From positions 14,266 to 78,265 of the forward strand of contig DATJLU010000129.1 of assembly GCA_035509275.1 (NCBI GenBank): DNA of 64,000 nucleotides. Direction: 5' to 3'. Position numbers and translations under genes: made by a program. The DNA comes from DAHUYF01 sp035509275. Lineage in GTDB: Bacteria; Pseudomonadota; Alphaproteobacteria; ATCC43930; CGMCC-115725. The notes under the pieces were generated by a model. The model was not told where the DNA came from, searched no databases, and saw only the letters and a program-made list of their open reading frames with translations. Shown piece by piece: positions 8,491 through 16,537 of the stretch (position 1 is the first letter of the stretch; each line of letters begins with the position of its first letter).

Positions 8491-8658
8491 CCTAGCAGAG
8501 ATCGGCGGCCGGTACAAGCGGCGCGGATCGGCACCCGACGGAGCGTCCCGGCTGAGTGTATTGCGTCGGATGGCCAAAGATGAGACGTTGGCGCCAATCG
8601 ATGGCGGGCGCTGGAGAATGTCGGTCCAAGCCAGCCCGACTCGGCCGACTGGAGAAGC

Positions 8659-11274
8659 ATGTCGTTCATCGCACTCGTTCTCGCGATCGTTGCGGTGGTT
8701 TTTGGCGTAACCGGCCGGCGGCGATCGAATGACCGGCATCTCGAACTGACGCTGCGCGAACTTACAGAGCGGGTTGCTGCGCTCGAGGCCGGGACAGCGC
8801 TGCCGCCCGTCCCTGGGGAGTCGAGCACCGACGAGATCGCCGAGTTCGAGCGCAGCGCAGCGGTGACGCCACCGCCGTCGCCGGCCGACCCGCCCGCGCC
8901 TCCGTTTGCGCCGCCGCCGGTTCCGTCCGCGCCCGCGAAGCGGTTTGTCGACTTTGAGGAGCAGTTGGTTCGTCGCTGGATCGTCTGGCTCGGCGCGCTC
9001 GCGCTCGCCTTCGGGGTCGTGTTCCTGGTCAAGTATTCGATCGAGCGCGGCTTCTTCGGTCCAACGGCGCGGGTCGCCGGAGGCGTTGTGCTCAGTCTCG
9101 CGCTGCTGCTTGTCGGTGAATGGACGCGACGCCATCCGCCGGCGCTGCCGGAGGGAATCGTGCAGCTCGACCAAGTGCCGCCGGGGCTCTCCGCGGCCGG
9201 GATCGTCGGGCTGTTCGCGAGCCTGCTGGCGGGCTACGCGCTCTACGCGCTGTTCCCGCCCCTCCTTGCCTTCGCGCTCCTGGCCGGCGTCTCGGCCGCC
9301 GCGGCAATGCTGTCGCTGATGTACGGCCGATTGATGGCGCTCCTCAGCTTCGTTGGTGCTTACGTCGTGCCGGCTTTGGTCGCGACGCCGAACCCCACGG
9401 CTGCGGGGCTTCTTGTCTATGTCTTGCTGGTCACGGTGGGTGCGCTGGCATTGTTGCGGTGGCAGAGATGGGGCTGGCTCGGCTGGTCGGTCACGGCCGG
9501 CGCGATGGCCTGGGCGGGACTGTCGTTCTTGATTTCCAATCATGATTGGGCGCTCGGGCTCTATCTCGTCGCGATCCCCGCGGCGTTTGCGCTTCTGTTT
9601 CCGGCGGACCGGAGCGCGCCCTCGCGCCCGGCCTTCGTCTGGACCGCGGCGGTGCTTGATGCCGTGCTGATGCTCATTCTTGTCATGGAGAGCGGCTATA
9701 CCGACCTCACCATCGCGTTCGCGAGCGCGCTGGCGCTGCTCCTGGCGGCGATTGGCCTTTACGACTGGGGCTATGACCGCCTGGCGTGGATCGGCGGCGG
9801 CCTTGCGTTTGCGGTGTTCGCGGTCTGGGACTTCAGGCCCTGGCAGAGCAGCGCCCCCCTCGGCAACTACTTGGTTGTTACACCGCCCGCGTTGCTCCGA
9901 CCTTATCTCCTCCTGGCGATGGCGGCGGCGGTCGTGTTCGGTGGCGGTGGCTTACTCGTCATGCTGCGCGCGCCGCGGCCGGCGCGCTGGGCCTTGCTGT
10001 CGGCGACGATGCCCGTAGCGATCCTGGTAGCGGTCTATTGGCGCGCAACGGAGTACGGCCAAAGCCTGCCCTGGGGAGCGGTCGCTCTGGCGCTGGCCGC
10101 ACTGAACGCATTGGTGGTCGAGCGCCTGATGCGGCGGCCGCCGCTGGACGGCCACGCCGCATGCGTTGCGGCCTACGCCGTGACCACGGTCGCTGCCGTC
10201 ACGCTCGGTATGACGATGTCGCTGCGGCTCGGCTGGCTGTCGGTGGGGCTGTCGCTGCAATTGCCGACGCTCGCGTGGGTCTGCGAGCAAACCGGCGTGA
10301 AGGCGCTGCGCAAGGCTGCACTGGTGCTGGCGGCGGCGGTGCTCGTGCGGTTGGTGCTCAATCCTTCGGTGGTCAGCTACGAAATTGGCGCGAACGCGAT
10401 CTTCAACATACTGCTCTATACCTATGGTGTGCCCTGGCTCGCGTTCTTCGCGGCGACGCGCTGGTTCCGCCGTGGCGGCGAGGATGGGCTCGTCCGGCTT
10501 TTGGAAAGCGGCACGGTCGCGCTGTTCGTGGCGCTCGTTTCGCTGCAAATTCGCCACGCGGTCAACGGCACGCTCGTGGCGCGCGACTACGGCCTTCTGG
10601 AACAAGGCCTAAATTCCTCGGCGTGGCTCGCGATCGCCTACGCCATGCTGGCGCGCGCCCGGGGCCAGGTACATCCGGTCTACGACACGGCGTGGCGCCT
10701 GCTCGCGGGCGCGGCGGCATTCAACATCGTCTTCGTCTCGTGCCTATCTTGCAATCCGCTGCTGATCTCGGAACCGGTAGGGCCGTCGCCGTTTTTCAAC
10801 GCACTGCTGTTCGCGTATCTGGTGCCCGGCGTGCTGGCGGCGCTGTTCTATGACCGGTTCCGCCGCCGGGGCCTCGACCTCGCTGCCAACATCGCGGGAT
10901 GGAGTGCGCTGGTCTTGGGCTTCCTCTACCTCTCGCTCGAGGTGCGGCACCTCTTCAACGGCGAAGTGCTGAGTTACGGCAGTCCCTCCAATGCAGAGTG
11001 GTACGTTTATTCAGCGGTCTGGCTGCTTTACGGGCTGAGCCTCGTGGTAGCCGGGCTCACCTTTGCGCAACCGGCGCTGCGGCTCGCCGGATTTGCGGTG
11101 GGCGCGGTCGTCGCGGTCAAGGTGTTCCTCTTCGACATGTCGACGCTCTCCGGCATTTACCGCGCGGCCTCGTTTCTTGGGCTCGGCGCGAGCCTCATCG
11201 GGCTCGGCTTTCTGCACCAGCACATGGTGCGCGCCGCCGCGTCGCGGGGACGATCAGGAACACCCGCCCGATGA
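8659..11274 (+). CDS. DUF2339 polytopic membrane protein
   Basis: An 871-residue integral membrane protein. It opens with one hydrophobic segment (MSFIALVLAIVAVVFG), then a charged, coiled-coil-like stretch (LELTLRELTERVAALEAG) and a Pro-rich linker to about residue 95, followed by the family hallmark RWIVWLGALALAFGVVFLVKYSIE. From there to the end it is a long series of hydrophobic helices, more than twenty by eye. This matches DUF2339, whose function is unknown; envelope-related roles have been suggested. A GGAG ribosome site is just upstream of the ATG. It is divergent from ALDH 2 and convergent with the molABC operon, leaving only 21 bases between stops. Confidence 0.85.
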   Translation: MSFIALVLAIVAVVFGVTGRRRSNDRHLELTLRELTERVAALEAGTALPPVPGESSTDEIAEFERSAAVTPPPSPADPPAPPFAPPPVPSAPAKRFVDFEEQLVRRWIVWLGALALAFGVVFLVKYSIERGFFGPTARVAGGVVLSLALLLVGEWTRRHPPALPEGIVQLDQVPPGLSAAGIVGLFASLLAGYALYALFPPLLAFALLAGVSAAAAMLSLMYGRLMALLSFVGAYVVPALVATPNPTAAGLLVYVLLVTVGALALLRWQRWGWLGWSVTAGAMAWAGLSFLISNHDWALGLYLVAIPAAFALLFPADRSAPSRPAFVWTAAVLDAVLMLILVMESGYTDLTIAFASALALLLAAIGLYDWGYDRLAWIGGGLAFAVFAVWDFRPWQSSAPLGNYLVVTPPALLRPYLLLAMAAAVVFGGGGLLVMLRAPRPARWALLSATMPVAILVAVYWRATEYGQSLPWGAVALALAALNALVVERLMRRPPLDGHAACVAAYAVTTVAAVTLGMTMSLRLGWLSVGLSLQLPTLAWVCEQTGVKALRKAALVLAAAVLVRLVLNPSVVSYEIGANAIFNILLYTYGVPWLAFFAATRWFRRGGEDGLVRLLESGTVALFVALVSLQIRHAVNGTLVARDYGLLEQGLNSSAWLAIAYAMLARARGQVHPVYDTAWRLLAGAAAFNIVFVSCLSCNPLLISEPVGPSPFFNALLFAYLVPGVLAALFYDRFRRRGLDLAANIAGWSALVLGFLYLSLEVRHLFNGEVLSYGSPSNAEWYVYSAVWLLYGLSLVVAGLTFAQPALRLAGFAVGAVVAVKVFLFDMSTLSGIYRAASFLGLGASLIGLGFLHQHMVRAAASRGRSGTPAR

Positions 11275-11295
11275 AGGGAGATCACCCGACATTGT

Positions 11296-12102
11296 TCAGC
11301 ACGCTGATCCGGCAGCGCGATTCCGATCGTGAGCGTGCGGGACGCAGGCCTTCATCGATGCGCCCAGGCTGACGATCTCGACATCGATGCCGTAGAGAAG
11401 CGACATCGTCTCGGATGTGATGGCGCGCTCGGGCGTGGCGATCTGCACCAGCGCGCCCTGGTGCAGCAAGGCGACCTCCGTCGCGCAGGCGAAGGCTTGC
11501 TCGGGATGATGCGTCGAGAACAGCACCGCGAGGCCTTGGGCGGCGAGGTTGCGCGTGTGTTGCAGCACGCGCATCTGATTGCCGAAATCGAGATTGGCGG
11601 TGGGCTCGTCGAGCACGAGGACCTGTGGCTCCTGCGCCAGCGCCCGCGCGATCAAGGCAAGCTGCCGCTCGCCGCCGCTGATGCGCAGCCAGTCGCGCTC
11701 GGCGAGGTGGGCAATGCCGAGGCTTTCCAACGCTCTCTCCGTCGCCGCGCGATCGGCCGCGGTCGGCGCGGCGAAGGCGGAACGATGCGCGGCGCGGCCC
11801 ATCAGCACCATCTCGCGCACGGTGAAAGGGAATTGCCCGGCGCCGCTCTGCGGCACATAGCCAAAGGCGCGCGCGCGCCGGCGTGCCTGCCAGGGTGCGG
11901 TGTCCTCGCCATCGATGGCGATGGTGCCGGCAAGGGGCGGCAACAGGCCGAGGATCGTCTTGAACAGCGTCGTCTTGCCGCCGCCATTGGCGCTGAGGAG
12001 GCACAGCACCGCACCGGGTGCGACGGTGAAGCTCGCATCCCGGCCCACGGCGCGGCCGTGATAGCCAAAGCTCAGCCCGGTAACGGCGAGACCGCGGTCC
12101 AT
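11296..12102 (-). CDS. BtuD/FecE-type ABC transporter ATPase (MolC-like, putative molybdate/tungstate)
   Basis: The cytoplasmic ATPase of a BtuCD-type importer, 268 residues. The signature ISGGERQLALIARAL, Walker B VLVLDEPTANLD and H-loop STHHPEQ are normal. The Walker A reads SANGGGKTT, so the usual first Gly of GxxGxGK[S/T] is Ser; the catalytic GK-T core is retained. The ATG overlaps the permease stop (TGATG), giving tight coupling. FecE, BtuD and MolC ATPases look alike, so the substrate is inferred from the molbindin gene that leads the operon and its Mo-box. A cobalamin or siderophore role is the alternative. Confidence 0.85.
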   Translation of the reverse strand: MDRGLAVTGLSFGYHGRAVGRDASFTVAPGAVLCLLSANGGGKTTLFKTILGLLPPLAGTIAIDGEDTAPWQARRRARAFGYVPQSGAGQFPFTVREMVLMGRAAHRSAFAAPTAADRAATERALESLGIAHLAERDWLRISGGERQLALIARALAQEPQVLVLDEPTANLDFGNQMRVLQHTRNLAAQGLAVLFSTHHPEQAFACATEVALLHQGALVQIATPERAITSETMSLLYGIDVEIVSLGASMKACVPHAHDRNRAAGSAC

Positions 12103-13184
12103 CAGCTCCAGCCCCGCCGGCCGCGAGCCAGAAGCAACAGGAATACCGGCGTGCCGACTACCGCGGTCAACACGCCGAGCGGCAGCTCGATCGTGCCGAG
12201 CGTGCGCGCGGCGGTGTCGACGAGCAGCAGAAAACCGGCGCCGAGCAGCGCCGCCATCGGCAGCAGCCGCGCGAAGCCCGGACCGATGGTGAGCCGGGCG
12301 ATGTGCGGCACGACCAGCCCGACCCAGCCGACGATGCCGCTGACGGCCACCGCCGCCGCCGTCATCAAGGTCGCCGCGGCGACGACGCTGCCGCGCACCA
12401 GGCGAACATTGACCCCGAGCGCGCTCGCTTCCTCGTCGCCGAGCGTCATGACATCGAGCTGCCAGCGCAGCAGGATCAGCGGCAGCAGCGCGACGACCAC
12501 CGGCGCCGTCACCACCAGAAGATCGCTGCGATCGAAGGAAGCGAGGCTGCCCAACAGCCAAAAGGTGATGGCGGGAAGCTGGTTCTCGGGATCGGCGAGG
12601 AATTTGAGCAGCGCCACGCCCGATCCCATGAGTGCACCGATCACCACCCCGCTCAGCACCAGCACGAGGATGGGATCGCGTCCGCGGATTGCCGCGGCGA
12701 TGCCATAGACGGCGAGCACGGCGATGAGGCCGCCGATGAACGCCGTCGCTTCGATGCCGGCGACCCCGAGCCCGAGGAAGATGCCGGCGACCGCGCCCAA
12801 AGCCGATCCCGAGGAGACGCCGAGGATGTCCGGCGAGACCAGCGGATTGCGGAACAGACCCTGATAGGCGGCACCGGCGCTCGACAAGGCGGCGCCGACC
12901 AGCATCGCGCCGAGAATGCGCGGGCCGCGAATGGCGAAGATCACCGTTGCCGCCGCCGCGTTCGCCTCCGGCAGCCCGCGCAGCTTGCTCCAGAGCACGG
13001 TGGCGAGCAGCGGCGGCGTCACGGGATAGGCGCCGAGCGCCAGCGCCAGCGCCGCAATCGCCAAGAGCAGAAGGCTCGCCCCGCCGAGCGACAGCAGGGC
13101 GCGCGCCTCAGGATGGCGGCGTCGTGCCGGCGAGCAACTGGTCGAGCTGGGTGTCGCTCGGTTCTTGCTGATAGAAGAGGGCAT
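12102..13184 (-). CDS. BtuC/FecCD-type ABC permease (MolB-like)
   Basis: Inner-membrane permease of the FecCD/BtuC family, about 360 residues with the usual ten or so hydrophobic spans. Family motifs visible are RGPRILGAMLVGAALSSAGA, QGLFRNPLVSPDILGVSSG, the ATPase-contact loop MTLGDEEASALGVNV and GIVGWVGLVVPHIAR. The start is uncertain: the ATG at 13184 is chosen, which overlaps the end of the binding-protein gene by 77 bases; no better start exists before the first membrane helix. It ends by overlapping the ATPase start. Family assignment is firm; the oxyanion substrate is inferred from operon context. Confidence 0.85.
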   Translation of the reverse strand: MPSSISKNRATPSSTSCSPARRRHPEARALLSLGGASLLLLAIAALALALGAYPVTPPLLATVLWSKLRGLPEANAAAATVIFAIRGPRILGAMLVGAALSSAGAAYQGLFRNPLVSPDILGVSSGSALGAVAGIFLGLGVAGIEATAFIGGLIAVLAVYGIAAAIRGRDPILVLVLSGVVIGALMGSGVALLKFLADPENQLPAITFWLLGSLASFDRSDLLVVTAPVVVALLPLILLRWQLDVMTLGDEEASALGVNVRLVRGSVVAAATLMTAAAVAVSGIVGWVGLVVPHIARLTIGPGFARLLPMAALLGAGFLLLVDTAARTLGTIELPLGVLTAVVGTPVFLLLLARGRRGWS

Positions 13185-14154
13185 AAAAACGCCGTGCCTC
13201 GGCGCGGATATCCTCGGGAAAGCGCGCGGGATAGAGGAGCTTGGCAAGCCAGCGCAAGCCGATCAAGCGGTTGGCCGCCGGCGGCTCATCGACCCAGCCA
13301 AAGGGCAGGGCCGGCGCCAGGTAGACGCGCTTTGCCCGCACGGCGGCGAGAGACTGCCACAGCGGATCGTGCCAGACGGCTTGGTAGAAGCCGGGATCGA
13401 TGGCGATGATCACATCGGGCTGCCAGGCGAGGAGCTGCTCCATCGATACATCAGCAAGACCGCGCGCGCCGAGAGCGGGGGTCGCGACATTGCGCGCGCC
13501 GACGAGCTCGAGCGCCTCGGCATTGATCGAGCCGGCGACCCCGGTCTCGAGCCCGCGCGGCCCGCGCGCGATGTAGACCGATGGGCGCTGCGCCGATGGA
13601 ACGCCGGTGACGCGATCCTTGATCAGGGCCAAGGTCGCTTCGGCATAGCGGGCGAGCTGCTCTGCCCGCTCCGAGGCGCCCACCACCGCGCCCAGCTTGC
13701 GCAAGGTCACCGGCGTATCGGCGAGACGGCCGCCGATCAGAACATAGGGAATGCCGGTCTGCTGCTGCACACGGTTGGCGAGCGAGATGAAGCTGTCATT
13801 GACGCTGCCGAGATCGACGACGAGATCGGGCGCCGTCTTCACCACGGCTTCGAGGTTGACCGTGTTGCCTCTTCCGGTGAGCCGTCCGAGCTCGGGCAAA
13901 GCGCCGTCGCGCGCGGGAAGATAGGCCGCCTGCGCCGGCGTCAAAGCGCGGGTCAAGCCGACGAGCTTTTCCGGTGCCAGCATCAGGAGATCCGCCGAAG
14001 CCGGCGGCCCGGCGGGCATCACATGCGCGATCTGCGCCGGCAAGGTGACGCTTCGCCCGCCATCATCGGTGAAGCGGGTCTGCGCCGCGGCGGCGACGGG
14101 GACCAGCGCAATCGCGAACGCGAGCAGCGCGCCCGCGAAACCGCGCCGCATCAT
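13108..14154 (-). CDS. Periplasmic binding protein of the BtuF/FecB type (MolA-like)
   Basis: A 348-residue exported binding protein of the helical-backbone (class III) type, with signal peptide MMRRGFAGALLAFAIALVPVA ending AAAQ. It shows the family pattern DDGGRSVTLP, PEKLVGLTR, LEAVVKTAPDLVVDLG and the C-terminal YQQEPSDTQLDQLL. Class III proteins bind cobalamin, haem, siderophores or, in the Haemophilus influenzae MolA case, molybdate and tungstate. The gene overlaps the molbindin stop (ATGA) and is followed by its permease and ATPase, so a molybdate/tungstate ligand is favoured. That is inference from context; the ligand pocket cannot be judged by eye. Confidence 0.8.
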   Translation of the reverse strand: MMRRGFAGALLAFAIALVPVAAAAQTRFTDDGGRSVTLPAQIAHVMPAGPPASADLLMLAPEKLVGLTRALTPAQAAYLPARDGALPELGRLTGRGNTVNLEAVVKTAPDLVVDLGSVNDSFISLANRVQQQTGIPYVLIGGRLADTPVTLRKLGAVVGASERAEQLARYAEATLALIKDRVTGVPSAQRPSVYIARGPRGLETGVAGSINAEALELVGARNVATPALGARGLADVSMEQLLAWQPDVIIAIDPGFYQAVWHDPLWQSLAAVRAKRVYLAPALPFGWVDEPPAANRLIGLRWLAKLLYPARFPEDIRAEARRFYALFYQQEPSDTQLDQLLAGTTPPS

Positions 14155-14357
14155 TTTGCGACCATCACATCCGATGCCTTGATGACGGCGATGGCGGCGT
14201 CGCCGACCTTGAGGCCGAGATCGTCCACCGCCTCATTGGTGATCGACGAGGTGATGATCACGCCATGGCCGATGTCGACGCGAACATGAGCGGTCGTCTG
14301 GCCCTTGGTGACCTCGACGACCTTGCCCTTGATCTGATTGCGTGCGCTGAGCTTCAT
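14151..14357 (-). CDS. mop: Molbindin (Mop, single TOBE domain)
   Basis: A 68-residue cytoplasmic oxyanion-binding protein made of one Mop/TOBE domain: MKLSARNQIKGKVVEV, TTAHVRVDIGHGVIITSSITNEAVDDLGLKVGD split across the usual strands, and the terminal AIAVIKASDVMVAK. The SARNQ and SIT/AV-LGL elements are diagnostic of molbindins, which assemble as hexamers and store or buffer molybdate or tungstate. The ATG at 14357 is chosen because GAGGGAG lies just before it; an earlier ATG at 14384 would sit inside Mo-box 4. It is first in an operon with the BtuCD-type importer and overlaps the next gene by 4 bases. Confidence 0.92.
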   Translation of the reverse strand: MKLSARNQIKGKVVEVTKGQTTAHVRVDIGHGVIITSSITNEAVDDLGLKVGDAAIAVIKASDVMVAK

Positions 14358-14372
14358 GGCAGCGGCTCCCTC

Positions 14373-14396
14373 GGAGATATTCATTTAAATATAGCG
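14373..14396. promoter_or_regulatory. Mo-box 4, upstream of mop-molABC
   Basis: Right arm ATATAGCG (14389-14396) is perfect; left arm GGAGATAT (14373-14380) keeps 5 of 8 positions; the spacer is again 8 nt. The box lies 15 bases upstream of the molbindin ATG (minus strand) and overlaps part of the Shine-Dalgarno side of the leader, fitting a repressor position. Confidence 0.68.
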
Positions 14397-14418
14397 CAGG
14401 GAGCGGCGCCGGGAAATC

Positions 14419-15219
14419 TCAGACCCGTGCCTTCGCGGCCCAGGCGGTCGCAGTCAAGCTGCGCGGCCCGTCCGGACGGCCGGCGAGATAGGCGCGTTCG
14501 ACCGCGCCGGCGAGCACGGAGAGGAAGCCCGGCTCGAGCCGCTTGACGTAGTCGCCCACCGGGCCCTGCGCATGGGCGATGGGCTGCCAATAGTCCGCGA
14601 AATCGGCATAGCCCATGCGGATCGTCAGCGACGCTGCGGCCACATCGCGCGCCCCGGCTTCGGCGAAAGCGGCTTCGAGCTCGCCCGGCCAGGTCAGCTC
14701 CGCCGCATAGTGGCGGCCGCGCGCCTTATCGGCTTCGGGATCGAGTGCCGCCGCCGTGTCCCAGAACAGGCGTTGATAGGTAAGACCGCCGGCGAAATCC
14801 CAGACTGCCGCCGCGATCGTGCCGCCCGCCCGGGTGACGCGCCGCATTTCGCGCACCGCCTGCAGCGGCTGCCTGACGAAATTGAGCGCGAGCAGCGAAT
14901 AGGCGCGGTCGAAACTGCCATCGGGCAGCTCGATCGCGACAAGGTCGCCGCGGCGGAACGCGAGGCGCGGATCTTGTGCTTGGGCTTGCGCCGCCGCGAC
15001 ATAGGCCTCCGAAAGATCGATGCCGAGGATGTGCGACGGCGCGCGTCGCGCCGCGAGCGCAAAGGCGAGGCTGCCGGTGCCGCAGCCGAGATCGACAACG
15101 CGATCGCCCTCGTCGAGCCCGGCAAAATCGATCAATTGCTCCGCCAGCAAACGGCTCCAGCGCCCCATCAGGCGGTGATAAGCGGCGGCATCGTTCGCCG
15201 TGTAGGTCGACGAGGTCAT
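14419..15219 (-). CDS. Class I SAM-dependent methyltransferase
   Basis: A 266-residue methyltransferase of the UbiE/Methyltransf_11 type. The SAM-binding motif I is VVDLGCGTGSLAF (about residues 41-53), followed by ILGIDLSEAYV (motif II acidic residue), RRGDLVAIELPDGSFDRAYSLLALNFV and the post-motif MRRVTRAGGTIAAAVWDF. The substrate is unknown. It is divergent from the orphan modA with only 70 bases between starts, and Mo-box 5 sits in that gap, so it may share molybdenum control. It ends 62 bases before the molbindin ATG, with Mo-box 4 between. Confidence 0.85.
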   Translation of the reverse strand: MTSSTYTANDAAAYHRLMGRWSRLLAEQLIDFAGLDEGDRVVDLGCGTGSLAFALAARRAPSHILGIDLSEAYVAAAQAQAQDPRLAFRRGDLVAIELPDGSFDRAYSLLALNFVRQPLQAVREMRRVTRAGGTIAAAVWDFAGGLTYQRLFWDTAAALDPEADKARGRHYAAELTWPGELEAAFAEAGARDVAAASLTIRMGYADFADYWQPIAHAQGPVGDYVKRLEPGFLSVLAGAVERAYLAGRPDGPRSLTATAWAAKARV

Positions 15220-15249
15220 CGGCTTACTCTTGCTCCGCGGGGCGCGATA

Positions 15250-15273
15250 CGCAATATCCCGCGGGATATATCG
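15250..15273. promoter_or_regulatory. Mo-box 5, between the methyltransferase and the orphan modA
   Basis: CGCAATAT (15250-15257), spacer CCCGCGGG (itself a palindrome), ATATATCG (15266-15273). The arms agree at 6 of 8 positions and match the ModE operator form. It lies 16 bases upstream of the modA ATG (15290) and 30 bases upstream of the methyltransferase ATG (15219), so it could act on both genes. Confidence 0.78.
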
Positions 15274-15289
15274 TCACCAGGAGCAGGCA

Positions 15290-16102
15290 ATGGATATCGA
15301 TCTCGGCCGGCGTCGCATAGTGCTGGCGACAGCCGCCGGACTGGCGCTGCCGCTCCGGGCGGCGCGGTCGGCGGCGGCGCAGCCGGTGAGGATTTTCGCT
15401 GCCGCAACTTTGCAGGACGCTCTTGCCGCGGCGATGGCCGCCGCCCAGGCCGCGCTGCACGTGCCGGTAGCGGCGGTCTATGGTCCGAGCCCGGCGCTCG
15501 TCAAGCAATTGGAGAATGGCGCGCCAGGCGACCTCTTCTTCGCTGCCGATACGGATTGGATGGACGAGGCGGTCGCGCGCAAGGTGGTCGATCCCGCGAC
15601 CCGCATCGATCTCTTGTCGAGCGCACTGGTCCTCGTCGCGCCGGCATCGCAATCGGTGGCGACGACGATCGCGCCGGGCTTTCCCTTGGCCGCGATGCTT
15701 GGCGAGGGGCGTCTTGCGATGTGCGATCCGATGATGATGCCGGCCGGTCGCTACGGTCGCGCCGCGCTGCAAAAGCTCGGCGTCTGGGACAGCGTCAAGG
15801 ACCGCATCGCCAATGCGGCCGATGTCCGCGCCGCGCTCGCCTATGTGGCGCGGCGCGAGGCGCCGCTGGGCATCGTTTTCGACACCGATGCGCGGCTCGA
15901 TCCGGGGGTCAAGATCGTCGGTACGTTTCCGGCGGACAGCCATCCGCCCATCATCTATCCGATCGCTGCCGTCGCGCAAAGCCGCAATCCCGACGCGGCC
16001 GGCGTCCTTCGCTTCCTCGCCTCGGCGCAAGCCAAGCCGATCTTCGAGCGCTATGGCTACAAGGTGCTCGCGATACGTTCGGCATCGAGCGCCGCTCGAT
16101 AG
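15290..16102 (+). CDS. modA: Orphan ModA-type molybdate-binding periplasmic protein
   Basis: A 270-residue periplasmic binding protein. The ATG at 15290 follows AGGAG, and the first 30 residues look like a twin-arginine-type or Sec signal (GRRRIVLATAAGLALPL). The mature part starts VRIFAAATLQDAL and contains YGPSPALVKQLENGAPGDLFFAAD, MCDPMMMPAGRYGRAALQKLG and PLGIVFDTDA, all typical of ModA. No permease or ATPase follows, so it must pair with a transporter encoded elsewhere, possibly the ModBC fusion at the start of the window. It differs strongly from the binding protein at 381-1349, so it is not a recent duplicate. Confidence 0.88.
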   Translation: MDIDLGRRRIVLATAAGLALPLRAARSAAAQPVRIFAAATLQDALAAAMAAAQAALHVPVAAVYGPSPALVKQLENGAPGDLFFAADTDWMDEAVARKVVDPATRIDLLSSALVLVAPASQSVATTIAPGFPLAAMLGEGRLAMCDPMMMPAGRYGRAALQKLGVWDSVKDRIANAADVRAALAYVARREAPLGIVFDTDARLDPGVKIVGTFPADSHPPIIYPIAAVAQSRNPDAAGVLRFLASAQAKPIFERYGYKVLAIRSASSAAR

Positions 16103-16172
16103 GGCTGCCGGAACGTTGGCGCGCGCGGGCCTGTTACCCCCGTGGGTACGGCTCTCCACGGGAGGCATCGTG

Positions 16173-16334
16173 ATGCGTGCATGGTTGCTTTTGCTGCTGG
16201 CGACAATCCCGCTTTCGGCGTGTATCAGCACCCATTCCAGTCCCAGTCCGACGGTCGTGGTGCCGCAAGGCGCGTCGGTGGTTTGTCCCAACGGCACGGC
16301 GGCGGTCTACAGCGACGGGGCCTATCGCTGCTAG
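16173..16334 (+). CDS. Small lipoprotein, 53 residues
   Basis: A short gene with a clear GGGAGG ribosome site and a lipoprotein signal: MRAWLLLLLATIPLSAC, with the lipobox LSAC at residues 14-17. The mature part has only about 37 residues, rich in Ser, Pro and Val, with two further Cys that could form a disulfide (VVCPNGTA and the C-terminal RC). No family is recognised. It stands alone on the plus strand between modA and the AT-hook gene. Confidence 0.6.
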   Translation: MRAWLLLLLATIPLSACISTHSSPSPTVVVPQGASVVCPNGTAAVYSDGAYRC

Positions 16335-16537
16335 GAGCGTGTCTGCGCGCGGCGATCGATCGGCCCTTCACTACCGGCGCGCAAGCGTGTATTCATAAGC
16401 CAAAGGGTGTGCACGCTTTCGTGGCATGACGAGAAGAACCGCGTCGCTCGGCGAAATTCGCGTCCTGTGGCAAACCCGTGGGTTCGGAACGGGCGCGGAT
16501 GAAATCCGTTTTCCTCCGATTCGACCAGGAGGTTCGG

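Noticed and set aside
11329..12708. Open frame of 459 codons on the plus strand
   Set aside because: Antisense to the molBC genes; Arg/Ser/Thr-rich tail, no family.
14357..14384. Nine-residue N-terminal extension of molbindin
   Set aside because: The ATG at 14384 lies within Mo-box 4; GAGGGAG directly supports the ATG at 14357, and molbindins start MK(L/I)SARN.
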